Below are positions 33,224 to 42,069 of a stretch of 64,000 bases of DNA, piece after piece; the stretch's first letter is position 1, and each line of letters opens with the position of its first letter. The position numbers and the translations under genes were made by a program. The notes beneath the pieces are model-generated. The model was not told where the DNA came from, ran no database searches, and saw only the letters and a list, made by a program, of their open reading frames with translations. The stretch lies in NCBI GenBank assembly GCA_963739975.1, contig CAVUCK010000003.1:1-64000 (forward strand), read 5' to 3'. This DNA comes from JALZMG01 sp963739975 (GTDB lineage: Bacteria > Actinomycetota > Acidimicrobiia > Acidimicrobiales > Ilumatobacteraceae).

Positions 33224-33979
33224 GTGGCGTCGTGGTTCCAGCGGGAGATCATCGACAACGACCGGTTGGCGCTGCTCCTGTGCTTCGTCGCCTTCATCGT
33301 CACGTTCGTGAGCACTCGCGTCATCACGCGCCTGATCCGCGCCGGCCGGGGCCCGTTCAAGAACAACGTCGCCGGCGGCGGGCTGCACATCCACCACGCC
33401 GTGCCGGGAGTGATCCTGCTCGTCGTCGGTGCGTTCCTGTCCGTCGGCAGCGGGTCAGATGTTCCGTGGGCGGAGATCGCCGCCGTCCTCATCGGGGTCG
33501 GAACGTCCCTGGTCCTCGACGAGTTCGCGCTGATCCTCCACCTGCAGGACGTGTACTGGGCCGACGAGGGCCGCATCTCGGTGGAGATGGTCAGCCTTGC
33601 CGTCGCCTGCATGGGGCTGGCCCTCGTCGGCGTCAGCCCGGCCAACTTCTCGGGCGATCCGCAGGACAACGCCACGATCGGAGCGACGATCGCCGGCATC
33701 GTCGTCCACCTCACCTTGATCGTCGTGTGCGTGCTCAAGGGCAAGTACAAGTGGGCGCTGTTCGGGACGTTCATCCCGGTCGTGTCCGTGATCGGCGCGG
33801 TGCGGATGGCCCGGCCGACGTCGCAGTGGGCCAAGCGGCGCTATTCGACGGAGCGGCTGGCCAAGGCGCAGCTCCGGGCGGAACGGATGGATGCCCGCTG
33901 GGGCGGGCTGTTCGATTGGGTCAGCGACTTCGTGGCGGGCAAGCCGTCCGAACCGGATCCGACGCCCTCGACGAGTTGA
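33224..33979 (+). CDS. Conserved multi-pass membrane protein
   Basis: 251 residues with about six hydrophobic segments. Conserved-looking polar motifs sit near the membrane: GGGLHIHHAVPG and LVLDEFALILHLQDVYW, suggesting a His/Asp metal site. The C-terminal ~60 residues are basic and soluble. This type is widespread in actinobacteria as an uncharacterised integral membrane protein. Leaderless GTG. Confidence 0.7.
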   Translation: MASWFQREIIDNDRLALLLCFVAFIVTFVSTRVITRLIRAGRGPFKNNVAGGGLHIHHAVPGVILLVVGAFLSVGSGSDVPWAEIAAVLIGVGTSLVLDEFALILHLQDVYWADEGRISVEMVSLAVACMGLALVGVSPANFSGDPQDNATIGATIAGIVVHLTLIVVCVLKGKYKWALFGTFIPVVSVIGAVRMARPTSQWAKRRYSTERLAKAQLRAERMDARWGGLFDWVSDFVAGKPSEPDPTPSTS

Positions 33980-34026
33980 CCCGTCACCTATCGTGGACGG
34001 AGTCCATGATCTGTCGGGAGGTGGAG

Positions 34027-34968
34027 ATGGGGCAGCGCGTCGAGACCGAAGCGACCGAGGCGGTCGCCCGCGTGCGGGCCTTCAACCGGCGGTGGACGGA
34101 GATCCTCGGCCTGCTCGACCGCGGGTTGCTGGAGACGGACCGCTCGCTGGCCGAGGCGCGCCTGCTCTACGAGCTGGCCGGGCGACGGTCGTGGGAGCGC
34201 GTCGACCTGCGCGACCGGCTGGGGATGGATGCCAGCTTCCTGACGCGAGTGCTGGGGCGACTGCAGGCAGCCGGGCTCGTGCGGGCCGAGCGCTCGCCGG
34301 TCGACCGCCGCCGGCGGCGAGTGGAGTTGACGCCGGCCGGACGAGCGGCCGCCGCCGAGCTGGACGAGCGGTCGGCGGCCCAGGTGGCGGACCTGCTGAC
34401 CTCGCTGCCGCACCTGCCGCGGCGGGCGCTGGTCGACGCACTCGTCACGGCCGGGCACGTGGTGGCGGTCGACGCTCCGTCGACCGTCGTCGTCCGAGAC
34501 CTCCGGCCAGGCGACCTGGGATGGATGGTCCAGCGCCACGGCGAGGTCTACGCCGCCGAGTACGGCTGGGACGAGTCGTTCGAGGCGCTGGTGGCGCGCA
34601 TCGTCGCCGACTTCCGGGACGACTTCCGCGAGGGCGCGGAGCGGGGGTGGATCGCCGAGGTCGACGGGGCGCGCGCCGGGTGCGTCCTGTGCTGCCGCCG
34701 TGACGACGAGACAGCCCAGCTGCGCATCCTGCTCGTCGAGCCGTGGGCCCGGGGGCTGGGGCTGGGCCGGCGGCTCGTCGACGAGTGCGTGGCGTTCGCC
34801 GCCGGTGCCGGCTACCGGTCGATCGTGCTGTGGACCAACGACGTGCTGGTGGCGGCGCGACGCATCTACGAAGCGGCCGGGTTCGCGCTCGTCGACGAAG
34901 AACCGCACCACAGCTTCGGCCACGACCTGGTCGGCCAGACGTGGCGGCTCGAGCTCGACGGGCCGTGA
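34027..34968 (+). CDS. MarR-family regulator fused to GNAT acetyltransferase
   Basis: 313 residues. Residues ~1-140 are a winged helix (LLYELAGRRSWERVDLRDRLGMD, LTRVLGRLQAAGLVRAERSP, DRRRRRVELTPAGRAAAAEL). Residues ~155-310 are a GNAT fold, with LRILLVEPWARGLGLGRRLVDECV as the acetyl-CoA binding motif A and YEAAGFALVDEE as motif B. Such fusions are known in many bacteria; the acetylated target is unknown. ATG 34027 is chosen because GGGAGG lies 6 nt upstream; an in-frame ATG at 34006 is possible. Confidence 0.85.
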   Translation: MGQRVETEATEAVARVRAFNRRWTEILGLLDRGLLETDRSLAEARLLYELAGRRSWERVDLRDRLGMDASFLTRVLGRLQAAGLVRAERSPVDRRRRRVELTPAGRAAAAELDERSAAQVADLLTSLPHLPRRALVDALVTAGHVVAVDAPSTVVVRDLRPGDLGWMVQRHGEVYAAEYGWDESFEALVARIVADFRDDFREGAERGWIAEVDGARAGCVLCCRRDDETAQLRILLVEPWARGLGLGRRLVDECVAFAAGAGYRSIVLWTNDVLVAARRIYEAAGFALVDEEPHHSFGHDLVGQTWRLELDGP

Positions 34969-35564
34969 GCGCCGGCCAGCTGTCCACCGCCGTGCTCGTG
35001 CGCCACGGCGAGACGACGTGGAGCCGGCAGCGGCGCCACACCGGGCGGACCGACATCCCCCTCGACGACGAGGGGCGCCGCCGGGCGGCGGCGCTGGCCC
35101 CGCTGCTCGCCGACGTCCCGGCCGACGCGCTCGTGCTGACCAGCCCGCTGCGCCGAGCCCGCGACACTGCGGAGCTGGCGGGCTTCGGTGACCGGGCCGA
35201 GGTGTGCGACGACCTGCTGGAGTGGGACTACGGCGAGTACGAGGGTCGGCGCACGAGCGACATCCAGCGGGACATCCCGGGCTGGACGGTGTGGACCCAG
35301 CCGATCGTCGGCGGCGAGTCGCTGCAGCAGGTGGGGGAGCGGGTCGACCGCGTGATCGCCCGGGTCGTCGACCACGGCGGGCCGGCGGTGCTGTTCGCCC
35401 ACGCCCACGTGCTGCGCATCCTCGGCGCCCGCTGGTGTGGCTGGCCGCCCGGCAACGGCGCGGGGCTCACGCTCGAGCCGGCCAGCATCTCCCTCCTCGC
35501 CCACGAACGCGCCACCCCCGTCATCGCCCACTGGAACCACACCCCCGCCGACCCCTCGTTCTGA
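34965..35564 (+). CDS. Histidine phosphatase family protein
   Basis: 199 residues. VLVRHGETTWSRQRRHTG is the RHG motif with the phospho-accepting His. TSPLRRARDTAEL, DLLEWDYGEYEG (acid) and AVLFAHAHVLRILGARW (second His) complete the phosphoglycerate-mutase-like site. May act on sugar phosphates or alpha-ribazole phosphate. GTG overlaps the MarR-GNAT stop (GTGA). Confidence 0.85.
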   Translation: MSAGQLSTAVLVRHGETTWSRQRRHTGRTDIPLDDEGRRRAAALAPLLADVPADALVLTSPLRRARDTAELAGFGDRAEVCDDLLEWDYGEYEGRRTSDIQRDIPGWTVWTQPIVGGESLQQVGERVDRVIARVVDHGGPAVLFAHAHVLRILGARWCGWPPGNGAGLTLEPASISLLAHERATPVIAHWNHTPADPSF

Positions 35565-35658
35565 GTCATGTTCGACATCGAAGACGATGGCGATCCGACC
35601 AGGGAATCGCCAGCACCTCCGCAACGAGGGGTTCGACCGTGTGGGGCGAGGCAACCGC

Positions 35659-35664
35659 TACCAT
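35659..35664 (+). promoter_or_regulatory. -10 box ahead of PhoH mini-ORF
   Basis: TACCAT with 7 nt to GTG 35672. Confidence 0.5.
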
Positions 35665-35671
35665 CGCCGCG

Positions 35672-35719
35672 GTGACCGCTGACGGCTCCGCACAGCCCGT
35701 CTGCCTGCCGACCGCATGA
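35672..35719 (+). CDS. 15-codon leaderless mini-ORF coupled to phoH-like gene
   Basis: Starts with GTG 7 nt after the -10 box and encodes VTADGSAQPVCLPTA. Its TGA (35717-35719) overlaps the PhoH ATG (35716-35718) as ATGA. Confidence 0.45.
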   Translation: MTADGSAQPVCLPTA

Positions 35720-36681
35720 CGTCGACCGAGACCACGACCATCGTCGTCGTCCCCGGGCTGCACCTCATGGCCGCACTGGTCGGTCCCCGTGATCGCCACC
35801 TGCGCCAGATCGAGGAGGCGTTCCCCGACGTCGACATCCGGGTGCGCGGCAACGAGGTCACCGTGCAGGGCGAGCGGTCGGGCGACGTCGCCCGGCTCTT
35901 CGAGGAGCTGATCGGCCTGCTCGAGCGCGGGCACGAGCTCGACGAGCCGAGCCTGCGGCGGGTGATCGGCATGGTCGACGACGACGAACGCCCGAGCGAG
36001 ATCCTCACCCAGGACGTGCTGCGTGGCGCCAAGGGCCGCACGGTCCGCCCCAAGTCGGCCGGGCAGAAGCGATACATCGACGCCATCGCCGAGAACGTCA
36101 TCACGTTCGGCATCGGACCCGCCGGCACGGGCAAGTCGTGGCTCGCCGTGGCGATGGCCGTCAAAGCCCTGCAGGCCAAGCAGGTCCAGCGGATCATCCT
36201 CACCCGCCCGGCGGTCGAGGCCGGGGAGCGCCTGGGGTTCCTCCCGGGGGATCTGATGGCCAAGATCGACCCCTACCTGCGCCCGCTGTACGACGCGCTC
36301 TACGACATGGTCGAGGTCGAGGCGGCGCAGCGCCTGCTGGAGCGTCAGACCGTCGAGGTCGCCCCGCTTGCGTTCATGCGCGGTCGCACCCTCAACAACA
36401 GCTTCATCATCCTCGACGAAGCGCAGAACACGACCCCGGAGCAGATGAAGATGTTCCTCACCCGCATCGGGTTCGGGTCGCGCGTCGTCGTGACCGGTGA
36501 CGTCACGCAGGTCGACGTCCCCGACGGCCGCAGCGGCCTGGCCGGCCTGGAACGGGTCCTCACCGGCATCGACGGGCTGACGTTCGTGCACCTGTCGGGT
36601 GCCGACGTCGTGCGGCACCGCATCGTCGCCGACATCGTCGCCGCCTACGAGCGCAGCAGCGACGGCAGCCGGCGGTCGTGA
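35716..36681 (+). CDS. PhoH-like ATPase (YbeZ type)
   Basis: 321 residues. An N-terminal KH-like region (IEEAFPDVDIRVRGNEVTVQG) precedes the PhoH P-loop ATPase: GIGPAGTGKSWLAVAMAV (Walker A), LTRPAVEAGERLGFLPGD and SFIILDEAQNTTPEQMKM (Walker B), VVTGDVTQVDVP. YbeZ-type PhoH proteins work with the YbeY endoribonuclease in rRNA and RNA quality control, and ybeY follows directly. Translation appears to be coupled to the leaderless 15-codon ORF. Confidence 0.9.
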   Translation: MTSTETTTIVVVPGLHLMAALVGPRDRHLRQIEEAFPDVDIRVRGNEVTVQGERSGDVARLFEELIGLLERGHELDEPSLRRVIGMVDDDERPSEILTQDVLRGAKGRTVRPKSAGQKRYIDAIAENVITFGIGPAGTGKSWLAVAMAVKALQAKQVQRIILTRPAVEAGERLGFLPGDLMAKIDPYLRPLYDALYDMVEVEAAQRLLERQTVEVAPLAFMRGRTLNNSFIILDEAQNTTPEQMKMFLTRIGFGSRVVVTGDVTQVDVPDGRSGLAGLERVLTGIDGLTFVHLSGADVVRHRIVADIVAAYERSSDGSRRS

Positions 36682-36697
36682 ACTCGTTCGTCTTGCA

Positions 36698-37219
36698 ATG
36701 AGTGAGCCTCCGAGTCCCACCTCGACGGCCACACGAGCCGTCGTGGTGGCAGCCGACGAACAAGTCGAGGTCCCGGTCGACGTCGACCGTTGGCGGCGCC
36801 TGGCCACCGCCGTGCTGGACGACGAGGGCGCCCGTGGCGAGCTGACGCTGACGTTCGTCGATCGCGACGAGATCGCCGCGCTGAACGTGGAGCACCTCGG
36901 CCACGAGGGTCCGACCGACGTGTTGTCGTTCCCGCTCGACGCCGACGGACCGCCGGCCGCCGGCGCCGTCGTGCCGGTGCTCCTCGGTGACGTGGTCGTC
37001 TGCCCGGGCGCCGCCGCCGACCAATGCGCCGAGCACGCCGGCACGCTCGACGACGAGCTGGCCCTGCTGGTGGTGCACGGCGTCCTCCACGTGCTCGGCC
37101 ACGACCACGTGGACACGGCCGAAGAGGCGGCGATGCGCGAGCGCGAGCTGGCCCACCTCCAACGCCACCACTGGCACGGGCCGCCGCCCGCTGGCTTCCG
37201 TCAGGACCAGACAGCATGA
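36698..37219 (+). CDS. ybeY: Endoribonuclease YbeY
   Basis: 173 residues. Metal motif LVVHGVLHVLGHDHVDTAEE (HGxLHxxGHDH) and LNVEHLGHEGPTDVLSFPLD are diagnostic. It is a Zn-dependent endoribonuclease for 16S rRNA 3' maturation and 70S quality control. N- and C-terminal tails are somewhat longer than in E. coli. ATG 36698 follows phoH by 16 bp; its TGA overlaps the ATG of the SERVFER mini-ORF (ATGA at 37216-37219). Confidence 0.92.
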   Translation: MSEPPSPTSTATRAVVVAADEQVEVPVDVDRWRRLATAVLDDEGARGELTLTFVDRDEIAALNVEHLGHEGPTDVLSFPLDADGPPAAGAVVPVLLGDVVVCPGAAADQCAEHAGTLDDELALLVVHGVLHVLGHDHVDTAEEAAMRERELAHLQRHHWHGPPPAGFRQDQTA

Positions 37220-37329
37220 GGGAGCGAGTCTTCGAGCGAGCGAATCATCGTCACGGTCTTTTCGCTCATGGCCGAGCTTGTGCTGCGCTCCTGCTCGGCG
37301 TCTCCAGCCCCGTCGAGGTCGGATCATGA
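37216..37329 (+). CDS. SERVFER mini-ORF copy a (37 aa)
   Basis: Begins MRERVFERANHRHGLFAHGR. It overlaps ybeY upstream and the corC-like gene downstream by ATGA at both ends. Closely similar at the protein level to copy b (28690-28803), with the most conserved part in residues 1-21; the C-terminal half (LLLGVSSPVEVGS) differs. It looks like a 110-bp module inserted at an ATGA junction, preserving coupling. Confidence 0.6.
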   Translation: MRERVFERANHRHGLFAHGRACAALLLGVSSPVEVGS

Positions 37330-38636
37330 GCGGCGTCGACATCGCGATGTTGCTGGGGATCATCGTGCTGCTGTTGCTGCTCGTCTTCCTGGCCGCCGCC
37401 GAGACCTCGCTCAACCGCATCTCGATCGTCAAGGCCAAGGCGCTGGCCGACTCGATGGACACCAAGTCGGCGCACGCGCTGTACCGCCTGGTGCGCCACC
37501 CCGAGCGGTTCATCAACCCGGTGCTCGTGACGATCACGTTCCTCCAGACGGGTCAGGCCTTTCTGACCTCGTTGCTCGCCGACCGGCTGTTCGGGCCGAC
37601 CGGGATCGCCATCGGCTTCGTGCTCAACGTGGTCGTGTTCTTCGTGCTCGCCGAATCGATGCCCAAGACGTGGGCCGTTCTGTCGGCCGAGCGAGCGGCG
37701 TTGGTCACGGCCCGCCCGACCGAGCTCCTTGTGTCGTTCCCGCTCCTGCGCCTGATCAGCCGGGGCCTCATCGGGCTGACCAACGTGCTGCTGCCCGGCA
37801 AGGGCCTGAAGGAGGGCCCGTTCGTCAGCGAGCAGGAGCTGCTGCACATCGTCGAGGCCGCCGCCGAGGACGAGGTCATCGAGCACGAGGAGCGCCAGCT
37901 CATCGAGAGCATCATCGAGTTCGGTGACACCGTGGCGCGCGAGGTCATGGTGCCCCGGCCCGACATGGTCGCCGTGCCGTACGAGTCGACGATCAGTGGC
38001 GCTCTCGACCTGGCCATCGCCCACGGCTTCAGCCGCCTCCCGTTGCACGGCGAGGACGGCGACGACGTGGTCGGACTGCTGTACGCCAAGGACCTGATGG
38101 GCTCCGAGCGGGAGGGTCGGGGCGACACCCCGGCGCTCGACCTCGCCCGGCCCGTCCGCTTCATCCCCGAGAACAAGCCGGTCAGCCGGCTGATGCGGGA
38201 GATGCAGGCCGGCAAGTTCCACCTGGCGATGGTCGCCGACGAGTACGGCGGCATCGTCGGGCTGATCACCCTCGAGGACTGCCTCGAGGAGCTGGTCGGC
38301 GAGATCGTCGACGAGTACGACATCGAGGAGCTGCCCGTGCAGCGGCTGCCCAACGGCGACTACCTCGTCGACGGTGGCCTGCAGGTCGAGGACCTCAACG
38401 ACGTGCTCGACTCGGACCTCCCGGACGAGGAGTGGGACACCGTCGGTGGCTTCCTGTTCGGCACGCTGGAGCACGTCCCGGCTCCAGGTGAGGCCGTCGA
38501 GCACGGCGGGTGGCGGTTCGCCGCCGAGGAGGTCGACGGCCGGCGCATCCGCCAGGTCCGCATCACCCTCGTCCCGCCGGAGCACCGCGGCCACCGCGAG
38601 CCCGAACCGCAGCCCGACTCCGCCCACCGCTCCTGA
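37326..38636 (+). CDS. CNNM/CorC-type membrane protein with CBS domains
   Basis: 436 residues. An N-terminal DUF21/CNNM membrane domain (segments at about 5-28, 60-80, 92-112, 130-150; AAAETSLNRISIVKAKALA) is followed by a CBS pair (VAREVMVPRPDMVAVPYEST, SRLPLHGEDGDDVVGLLYAKDL, AGKFHLAMVADEYGGIVGLITLEDCLEELVGEI). A C-terminal CorC_HlyC domain ends in a charged tail. Family members take part in Mg2+ efflux or homeostasis. The phoH-ybeY-corC order is conserved in many bacteria, usually with era next; here era lies 16 kb away. Confidence 0.88.
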   Translation: MSGVDIAMLLGIIVLLLLLVFLAAAETSLNRISIVKAKALADSMDTKSAHALYRLVRHPERFINPVLVTITFLQTGQAFLTSLLADRLFGPTGIAIGFVLNVVVFFVLAESMPKTWAVLSAERAALVTARPTELLVSFPLLRLISRGLIGLTNVLLPGKGLKEGPFVSEQELLHIVEAAAEDEVIEHEERQLIESIIEFGDTVAREVMVPRPDMVAVPYESTISGALDLAIAHGFSRLPLHGEDGDDVVGLLYAKDLMGSEREGRGDTPALDLARPVRFIPENKPVSRLMREMQAGKFHLAMVADEYGGIVGLITLEDCLEELVGEIVDEYDIEELPVQRLPNGDYLVDGGLQVEDLNDVLDSDLPDEEWDTVGGFLFGTLEHVPAPGEAVEHGGWRFAAEEVDGRRIRQVRITLVPPEHRGHREPEPQPDSAHRS

Positions 38637-38711
38637 CCCCCGGGTTTCCGATTCTGAGCAAGGATTCCCGCCAGATCTGGCGGCGATCGCGCCATGGAAT
38701 CGCGGCGTGAC

Positions 38712-38717
38712 TACCGT
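38712..38717 (+). promoter_or_regulatory. -10 box of SDR gene (leaderless)
   Basis: TACCGT with 7 nt to ATG 38725. This favours 38725 over an in-frame GTG at 38707. Confidence 0.5.
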
Positions 38718-38724
38718 CCGGCCG

Positions 38725-39471
38725 ATGGAGATCACCCTCGAGGGCAAGGTCGCACTGGTCACCGGGGCGTCGAAGGGCATCGGGCGGGCGATCGCCGCCG
38801 GGTTCGCCGAGGCCGGCGCCAAGGTGATGCTGAGCAGCCGCAAGCAGGACCAGCTCGAGGCGGCATCGGCCGAGATCGACGGTGAGACGGCCGTGTTCGC
38901 CGCCCACGCCGGCGACGTGGACGCCGCCGCCGCCTGCGTGGACGCGACCATCGAGACGTTCGGCGGCCTCGACATCCTCGTCAACAACGCCGCCACCAAC
39001 CCCCACTTCGGCGCCACGCTCGACATCGACCAGGGCAAGTACGACAAGACGTTCGACGTCAACGTGCGCGGGCCGCTGTTCTGGTCCCAGGTGGCCTGGC
39101 AGCGTGCCTTCCACGAGCAGCCTGGCGTGATCATCAACATCGCCTCGGTCGGCGGCATGCGGGCCGAGTTCGGCCTCGGCGTCTACAACGTCACCAAGGC
39201 GGCGCTGATCCACCTGACCCGCCAGCTGGCGTGCGAGCTCGGCCCGACCCGCGTCGTCGGCATCGCCCCTGGCCTGGTGCAAACGGATTTCGCCGCCCTG
39301 CTCGTGGCCAACTTCGGGGAGTCGCTGGCGGCGAGCATGCCGACCAAGCGACTCGGCGAACCGGAGGACATCGCCAACCTCGCCGTGTTCCTGGCCAGCG
39401 ACAAGGCCAGCTGGATCACCGGCGAGACCTACGTCATCGACGGTGGCGCCGGCGTCCGAACCACTCGGTGA
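38725..39471 (+). CDS. Short-chain dehydrogenase/reductase
   Basis: 248 residues. VALVTGASKGIGRAIAAGFAEAG (TGxxxGIG), VNNAATNPHFG, NIASVGG (Ser) and YNVTK (YxxxK). PGLVQTDFAALL and ASDKASWITGETYVIDGG are standard classical-SDR ends. The NNAATNP and long-helix features resemble actinobacterial SDRs annotated as 3-oxoacyl reductases. Substrate unknown. Single gene with its own promoter. Confidence 0.87.
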   Translation: MEITLEGKVALVTGASKGIGRAIAAGFAEAGAKVMLSSRKQDQLEAASAEIDGETAVFAAHAGDVDAAAACVDATIETFGGLDILVNNAATNPHFGATLDIDQGKYDKTFDVNVRGPLFWSQVAWQRAFHEQPGVIINIASVGGMRAEFGLGVYNVTKAALIHLTRQLACELGPTRVVGIAPGLVQTDFAALLVANFGESLAASMPTKRLGEPEDIANLAVFLASDKASWITGETYVIDGGAGVRTTR

Positions 39472-39476
39472 GGTCT

Positions 39477-39526
39477 CGCTTCGCTCGACATCGGTCAATT
39501 GCTCACTGCGGTCGGGGGCCGAAGCG
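39477..39526. terminator. Convergent-gene palindrome (CGCTTCG family)
   Basis: CGCTTCG (39477-39483) pairs with CGAAGCG (39520-39526). It shares CTGCGGTCGGGG and AAGCGTC with the element at 27251-27340. It lies between convergent SDR and menE genes. Confidence 0.5.
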
Positions 39527-39533
39527 TCAATGC

Positions 39534-40646
39534 CTAGACGTGCTCGGCGCCGAGGCGGTGGCGGGCGACCTTGCCGAGGGACGTGCGAGGCAGCTCGGTG
39601 ACGAGCACGACGCGGCGCGGGGCGCACCACGGCGGCAGCTGCTCCCTGACCGCCGCCCGCAGCTCGTCGAGCGTCGGCGTAGCGGCCGGATCCGACGGCA
39701 CGACGAACGCCGTGACCGCCTGACCCCACTCGGCGTCGTCCGCGCCGACGACGGCGACGTCGGCGACGCCCGCGGCGTGGCGCAGCACCGCCTCGACCGA
39801 GGCCGGCCACACGTTCTCGCCGCCGGTGATGATCAGCTCGGCGCGCCGACCCTCGACGTGCAGCCGCCCGTCGTCCAGCCACCGGCCGAGGTCACCCGTG
39901 GCGAACCAGCCGTCGACGAGCGGAACGCTCCCGTCGCGGTAGGCCCGCAGCAGCATCGGCGCCCGCACGTGGATCTCGCCGTCGGCGGCGACGCGGACCT
40001 CGACCCCGTCGAGCGGCCGGCCGTCGTACACCACGCCGCTGCCGGTCTCGGTCATCCCGTACGTCGTCACTGCGTTCGGCGGGCGGTCGGCCGGTGCCGG
40101 GCCGCCGCCGAGCAGGATCGTGCGGAAGGTCGTCGGGTCGATGCGGCGCAGCGCGGTCGCCACCAGGGAGACGAGGGTCGCCCCGGATGACGTCGCGGCG
40201 ACCGGGTCGAACCGGTCGTGGACCGTCAGGCGGGTGCCGGTGAGCAGCGCTCGGGTCACGACGGACAAGCCGCCGATGTGGGCCAGCGGCAGGCAGGCCA
40301 GCCAGTGATCGTCGGGCCCGACGGCCAACCGGGCGTTGCTGGCCTGCGCCGACGCCCGCACGGCGTCGTGCGTCAGGACGGCGCCCTTCGGCGCGCCGGA
40401 CGAGCCGCTGGTGGCGACGACCAGCGCGTCGCCGGGCTCGACCGGCCGCCCGCCGTCGAGGGCGTCGGTGCCGGCGGCCGAGACGACTGCCGTCGGCGCC
40501 ATGTCCGCCAGCAGGCGGCGGCGGGCAGGTGCGGGCAACCGGCGGTCGACCGGGAAGGCCGCGTCGCCGTCGTCCCACGTCCGCTGCAACGCATCGACGA
40601 ACGCCCGCCCGCCCGGCAGGTCGATGGCGACGAGACGGGCGGCCAC
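39534..40646 (-). CDS. menE: o-Succinylbenzoate-CoA ligase (MenE)
   Basis: 370 residues, short for an ANL ligase but usual for actinobacterial MenE. VVATSGSSGAPKGAVLTHDA (P-loop), TTYGMTETGSGVVYDG (A5), WFATGDLGRWLDDGRLHVEGRRAELI (A7/A8) and PRTSLGKVARHRL (A10 Lys). It converts o-succinylbenzoate to its CoA ester in menaquinone synthesis. Assignment rests on length and on menA, menD, menF and menG lying nearby; another acid substrate is possible. It starts 10 nt after the amidase stop. Confidence 0.75.
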   Translation of the reverse strand: MAARLVAIDLPGGRAFVDALQRTWDDGDAAFPVDRRLPAPARRRLLADMAPTAVVSAAGTDALDGGRPVEPGDALVVATSGSSGAPKGAVLTHDAVRASAQASNARLAVGPDDHWLACLPLAHIGGLSVVTRALLTGTRLTVHDRFDPVAATSSGATLVSLVATALRRIDPTTFRTILLGGGPAPADRPPNAVTTYGMTETGSGVVYDGRPLDGVEVRVAADGEIHVRAPMLLRAYRDGSVPLVDGWFATGDLGRWLDDGRLHVEGRRAELIITGGENVWPASVEAVLRHAAGVADVAVVGADDAEWGQAVTAFVVPSDPAATPTLDELRAAVREQLPPWCAPRRVVLVTELPRTSLGKVARHRLGAEHV

Positions 40647-40656
40647 GTCCGGGCCG

Positions 40657-42061
40657 TCAGGTCCGCGGGTCGATCGGCGTGATCGTCCCGAGCGCGTCCT
40701 CGACGGCCTGGGCGGCGTCGAGGACCACCAGGTCGGCGAACCGTCCGCCGGTGAGCTGGGCGCCGACGGGCAGCCCGTCGGCCAGACCGGCCGGGACGAC
40801 GGCGGCCGGCAGGCCGAGCAGGTTGGCCGGCAGCACTGGACGCATCGTGTCCAGTGTCGCCAGCGCGGCGTCGACCGACGCCACGTCCGCGCCGTGGGCG
40901 AACGCCGGGTGCGCCCACGTCGGCGTCAGCAGCACGTCCCACCGGTCGAAGAAGGTGCCCCAGTCGCGCAGCACGCCGTGGCGCTCGGCGAAGAGCGCAG
41001 CCCACGTCGCGGTGTCGATCGGCGGGTACTGGTCGGCGGCGTGGTCGAGGAACCGGCGGGCGTCCGGGCCCATGACGGCGTCGAACAGCGGGCGCACCGA
41101 CCGGATGTCCGGCATCAGCAGCTCGGCCCACAGCTCGATCGACCGGGCGTACGTCGGCGGGACGGCGTCGTCGACCTCGTGGCCGGCATCGGCCAGCACG
41201 TCGGCGGCGCGGCGGACCGCAGCGGCGATGCCCGGGTCGGTCGACCCACCGGGCGGATCGGTGGCCACTGCGATGCGCAACCGCGTGCCAGTCGGCGCGC
41301 CCTGCAGGACCACCGGCAGGCTCAGCGGATCCCGGGAGTGCATCCCGGCCATCGCCAGCAGGGCGACCCGCAAGTCGGCGACGCGGCGGGCCATCGGACC
41401 CTCCACCGCCATCAGCTGGAACATGATCAGCGGGTCCTCGGGCGGGTGGTACGACGCGTGGGGCACCACGCCCGTCGTCGGCTTGATCGAGGCGATGCCG
41501 CAGCAGTGGGCCGGGTTGCGCAGCGAGCCGCCGAGGTCGTTGCCGAGGCCGAGCGGTGACATGCCGCTGGCCAGCGCGCTGGCCTCGCCGCCGCTCGACC
41601 CGCCGGCCGTGACGTCCCGGTTCCACGGGTTGCGGGTCAGCCCGCGCAGCGACGAGTCGGTGTGCACGCGCAGCCCGAGGTCCGGGAGGTTGGTGCGGGC
41701 GAAGGGGATCGCGCCGGCGGCGCGCATCCGCTCGACGTTCGGTGCGTCGACCGGCGACACTGCGTCGGCCAGGGCGGTGACGCCCTGGGTCGTCGCCCAG
41801 CCCGCCACGTCGATGTTCTCCTTGACGGAGATCGGTACGCCGTGCAGCGGGCCGATCGTCGGCGCCGTCGGCGACGGCCTGGTCGGCGGCCTCGGCCGCC
41901 TTCTCCGCCTCCTCGCCGAGCAGGACGACGACGGCGTTGAGCGCGCCGTTGACCTGCTCCACGCGCCCGACCAGCGCATCGAGCACCTCGCGGCTCGATG
42001 ACGTCCCGTCACGGATCGCCGCCGCCAGCTCGACCGCCCCCATCGCCCACAGCTCGCTCAT
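40657..42061 (-). CDS. Amidase-signature family hydrolase (frameshifted)
   Basis: N-terminus MSELWAMGAVELAAAIRDG to AADQAVADGA in one frame; after a one-base shift near 41865 it continues GPLHGVPISVKENIDVAGWA. The Ser-cisSer-Lys triad is visible: Lys in SVKENIDV, Ser in AGGSSGGEASALASG, and Ser in GNDLGGSLRNPAHCCGI. About 467 residues combined. Hydrolyses amides, or could relate to GatA, but no gatB/gatC is nearby, so a catabolic amidase is more likely. Leaderless ATG 42061, 8 nt after TAGGTT. Shares its -10 region with menA. Confidence 0.8.
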
Positions 42062-42069
42062 CTCGGCGG

